From: JTS-AC122 sp041742635
GTDB lineage: Bacteria > Planctomycetota > Phycisphaerae > Phycisphaerales > UBA1924
NCBI GenBank assembly: GCA_041742635.1
Contig: JBGSIF010000279.1
Span: 1 to 7,742, forward strand
Length of the DNA stretch: 7,742 bases
Direction of reading: 5' to 3'
Shown one piece after another: positions 6,290 through 7,742 of the stretch (the first letter of the stretch is position 1; each line of letters starts with the position of its first letter). A program made the position numbers and the translations under genes. The notes under the pieces are model-generated. The model did no database searches. It was not told the DNA's origin and saw only the letters and a program-made list of their open reading frames with translations.

Positions 6290-6880
6290 ATGCCCTCCGA
6301 TCACGCCGCCTCGCTTGCCGACTCCTGGCGTGATTGCCTGCGCGGACCGCCGAGTTCGGTCGCTGGCCTGTCCCTCACCGCTCCCGCCCGTCTCGCGTCC
6401 CCCGTCGCCCTCGAACTCGAATCGATCTACGCCCTCGTCGCCGATGAGATCACCGCCCGCGGCCCCGCCTGCTGGGCCTCCGGTCGCTGCTGCAACTTCG
6501 ACCGCGCCGGGCACCGGCTCTACGTGACCGGCCTCGAAACAGCCTACGCACTCGCGCATCTCTCACCCGCTCCGCCACCCCCTCCCCAGTCCCCCCCTCC
6601 CCCGTCCCCCGCTCACCCGCTCACCCTCCAGCAGATCGACACTGCCCGCGCCGCCGGCGGCTGCCCCTTCCAGTCCGCCAACCTCTGCACCGTCCACGCC
6701 GTCAAGCCCCTCGGCTGTCGCGTCTATTTCTGCGACCGCTCCGCCCAGGACTGGCAACGCGACCTCAGCGAGCGGATGCTCCGCGAGATCCGCGCCCTGC
6801 ACGACCGCCACGCCATCGAGTACCGCTACGGGGAGTGGCGCGAGATGCTCGAATACTTCGCGGTCGATGGTGCCTGCTAA
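6290..6880 (+). CDS. YkgJ-family cysteine-cluster protein
   Basis: This 196-residue protein fits the YkgJ-type family, predicted to bind zinc or an iron-sulfur cluster. The cysteines follow the family order: CWASGRCC (C61, C67, C68), then GGCPFQSANLCTVHAVKPLGCRVYFCD (C125, C133, C143, C148 with the 'KP.GCR.YFC' close). An acidic/hydrophobic helix with a 'TGLETAYAL' block follows the first cluster, as in relatives ('LT..E'). Between the two halves, residues about 92-110 are a proline-rich insert (PPPPPQSPPPPSP) encoded by a C-rich tract, probably a flexible loop. The C-terminal part is helical and charged (SERMLREIRALHDRHAIEY) and ends in a cysteine. The ATG at 6290 is chosen because the upstream in-frame residues back to TTG 6071 are unstructured and match nothing. 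No Shine-Dalgarno is visible. Third positions are strongly C-rich, as in dxs. The biochemical role is unknown. Confidence 0.8.
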   Translation: MPSDHAASLADSWRDCLRGPPSSVAGLSLTAPARLASPVALELESIYALVADEITARGPACWASGRCCNFDRAGHRLYVTGLETAYALAHLSPAPPPPPQSPPPPSPAHPLTLQQIDTARAAGGCPFQSANLCTVHAVKPLGCRVYFCDRSAQDWQRDLSERMLREIRALHDRHAIEYRYGEWREMLEYFAVDGAC

Positions 6881-6913
6881 TCTCCAAGTGCAGCGCAGGT
6901 CTAGGATTTCTCC

Positions 6914-7162
6914 ATGATCTCAGAGCATGTGAACGAGGTGCATCAGGCCCGGCCGTTTCGCCCGTTCACGCTTCGGTTGGCCGACGGACGCGGGGTGCAT
7001 GTCGCCCACCCCGAGGTGCTGGCGTTTCTTGGTGCGGGCCGGACGATCGCCGTGAGTGATCCGAAGACCGACCATTTCGAGTTGATCGACCTCTTGCTCG
7101 TCAACTCTGTGCAAGTCGGCAAACCGCTGAGAGGTCCGGCGTCGAAGCGGCGCGTGGGCTGA
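6914..7162 (+). CDS. Small conserved hypothetical protein (RPFRPF...DGR...HPE family)
   Basis: This 82-residue soluble protein starts at the ATG at 6914, seven bases after AGGA, a moderate ribosome binding site. Its N-terminal half carries the block HQARPFRPFTLRLADGRGVHVAHPE, then AFLGAGRTIAVSD and FELIDLLLVNSVQV. This is the pattern of a very common family of 70-100 residue proteins in Planctomycetes and some other phyla, with no established function. The alternating hydrophobic pattern suggests a small, mostly beta fold. The last ten residues are basic (RGPASKRRVG). It lies 33 bases after the cysteine-cluster gene and 31 bases before the zinc-ribbon membrane protein, so all three could be one transcript. 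There are no membrane segments or cysteines. Confidence 0.75.
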   Translation: MISEHVNEVHQARPFRPFTLRLADGRGVHVAHPEVLAFLGAGRTIAVSDPKTDHFELIDLLLVNSVQVGKPLRGPASKRRVG

Positions 7163-7193
7163 CACCGTTGCACGTATACCTACTCTCTCCGAG

Positions 7194-7646
7194 ATGGCAG
7201 TTACTCGCCGTATTTCGTTCGGAGCCTGCCGCAACGTGAACGCACCCCACTGCCCATCCTGTGGCTACGACCTGCTCGGGCTTCCCTCCACGAGCGACGA
7301 GGTCCGCTGCCCCGAGTGTGGTCAGGGTGTATCGCTCGCGTCGTTGCTCGAACGTATGACGCAGCCGTCTTACACACGCGAACTGGCGCGTGTGCTCGCG
7401 TTCCCGGTATGCGTCACGGCGGCCGTGCTGGTGTCGTGGGGCATGGAGTGGGTCTTCGTGATGTTTCCGGGGTTCTTTGGTGCCGTGCTGGGCGGCTTGT
7501 TGATGGTGGTCACGCACCTGTTCGAACCAAAGTCGAGGCTGGACCCGCGCCGGCGGCGGCAACTCCGGCTCGCCGGGCTTGCAGCCTACGCCGTCATGTT
7601 GGTGACGACGTTCCTGTTGACCTCGCTTGCGATATCGAACGTGTGA
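7194..7646 (+). CDS. Zinc-ribbon membrane protein, N-terminal ribbon
   Basis: I do not recognise a specific function. The 150-residue protein begins with a zinc ribbon, CPSCGYDLLGLP...CPECGQGVS (Cys 20, 23, 39, 42). Three hydrophobic segments follow: about 66-82 (VLAFPVCVTAAVLVSW), 86-108 (WVFVMFPGFFGAVLGGLLMVV) and 126-146 (AGLAAYAVMLVTTFLLTSL). A basic loop, RLDPRRRRQLRL, precedes the last helix, and by positive-inside it lies in the cytoplasm. The ribbon is the same type as the C-terminal one in the protein at 5334-6074, but at the opposite end. This ribbon is frequent in Planctomycetes membrane proteins. The ATG at 7194 is used because the upstream codons add nothing conserved; only a weak GAG lies next to it. 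The GC-rich hairpin after the stop may end the transcript. Confidence 0.72.
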   Translation: MAVTRRISFGACRNVNAPHCPSCGYDLLGLPSTSDEVRCPECGQGVSLASLLERMTQPSYTRELARVLAFPVCVTAAVLVSWGMEWVFVMFPGFFGAVLGGLLMVVTHLFEPKSRLDPRRRRQLRLAGLAAYAVMLVTTFLLTSLAISNV

Positions 7647-7648
7647 TC

Positions 7649-7667
7649 CCGGCGGGCGCGACGCCGG
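7649..7667 (+). terminator. GC hairpin just after the zinc-ribbon membrane protein stop
   Basis: CCGGCG (7649-7654) and CGCCGG (7662-7667) form a 6-bp GC stem with a seven-base loop, two bases after the stop codon. No T-run follows, so intrinsic termination is uncertain; a 3' protective hairpin is equally possible. Confidence 0.35.
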
Positions 7668-7701
7668 ACTTCCGGGCCGACCGGCGATCCGCACGCCCAA
7701 C

Positions 7702-7727
7702 CACGGACCCGCCAAGCCGGGTCCGTG
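7702..7727. repeat. Perfect 10-bp palindrome with 6-base loop
   Basis: CACGGACCCG (7702-7711) and CGGGTCCGTG (7718-7727) are exact complements around CCAAGC. It lies in non-coding sequence at the window end and no T-run follows. The shape is that of dispersed REP-like palindromes in high-GC genomes; a terminator for the last gene, or for a convergent gene beyond the window, is also possible. Confidence 0.55.
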
Positions 7728-7742
7728 CCACGAGTCAATGCC

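Noticed and set aside
1..7742. CRISPR array, tRNA or rRNA genes, transposase or integrase, toxin-antitoxin or defence system
   Set aside because: No regularly spaced repeats, no tRNA-like arm sequences and no mobile-element or defence domains were found in any plausible coding frame.

Overview
The window is about 7.7 kb of high-GC bacterial chromosome. It most resembles Planctomycetota, probably class Phycisphaerae. Three things point that way: two proteins with a C-x2-C-x-Y...G-L...C-P-E-C-G zinc ribbon next to membrane helices, a small protein with the RPFRPF...DGR...HPE signature, and a Dxs whose cofactor region reads like planctomycete Dxs ('SIVNG', 'GLNNAG'). Most genes lack a good Shine-Dalgarno sequence, which also fits. 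The lineage is inferred from remembered family patterns; no search was run.

Layout. 1-837 (+): 3' part of ribD (riboflavin biosynthesis), with the deaminase domain cut off by the window edge. 876-1778 (-): a membrane-anchored DUF2726-like protein, convergent with ribD. 1779-2128: a divergent intergenic region with a plausible promoter for the next genes. 2129-3049 (+): ispA-type short-chain polyprenyl diphosphate synthase. 3159-5249 (+): dxs. 5334-6074 (+): a two-helix membrane protein with a C-terminal zinc ribbon, apparently starting at a non-standard AUA codon behind a strong ribosome binding site. 6075-6289: a structured non-coding stretch with nested inverted repeats. 6290-6880 (+): a YkgJ-type cysteine-cluster protein. 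6914-7162 (+): a small conserved hypothetical. 7194-7646 (+): a zinc-ribbon membrane protein. 7647-7742: hairpin-rich tail with a perfect 10-bp palindrome.

How the genes work together. Dxs makes 1-deoxy-D-xylulose 5-phosphate, the entry step of the MEP isoprenoid pathway (also a precursor of thiamine and pyridoxal phosphate). IspA condenses the pathway products IPP and DMAPP into farnesyl diphosphate. The two genes are adjacent on the same strand, a common bacterial pairing, and may be co-transcribed. RibD is a separate housekeeping cofactor gene. The genes downstream of dxs are lineage-typical, poorly characterised proteins.

I see no CRISPR array, transposase, integrase, toxin-antitoxin pair, tRNA or rRNA, and no convincing new multi-gene system. 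The points most worth a second look are the apparent AUA start at 5334, the GDG-to-GDS change in the thiamine-diphosphate motif of Dxs, and the structured region at 6145-6230.
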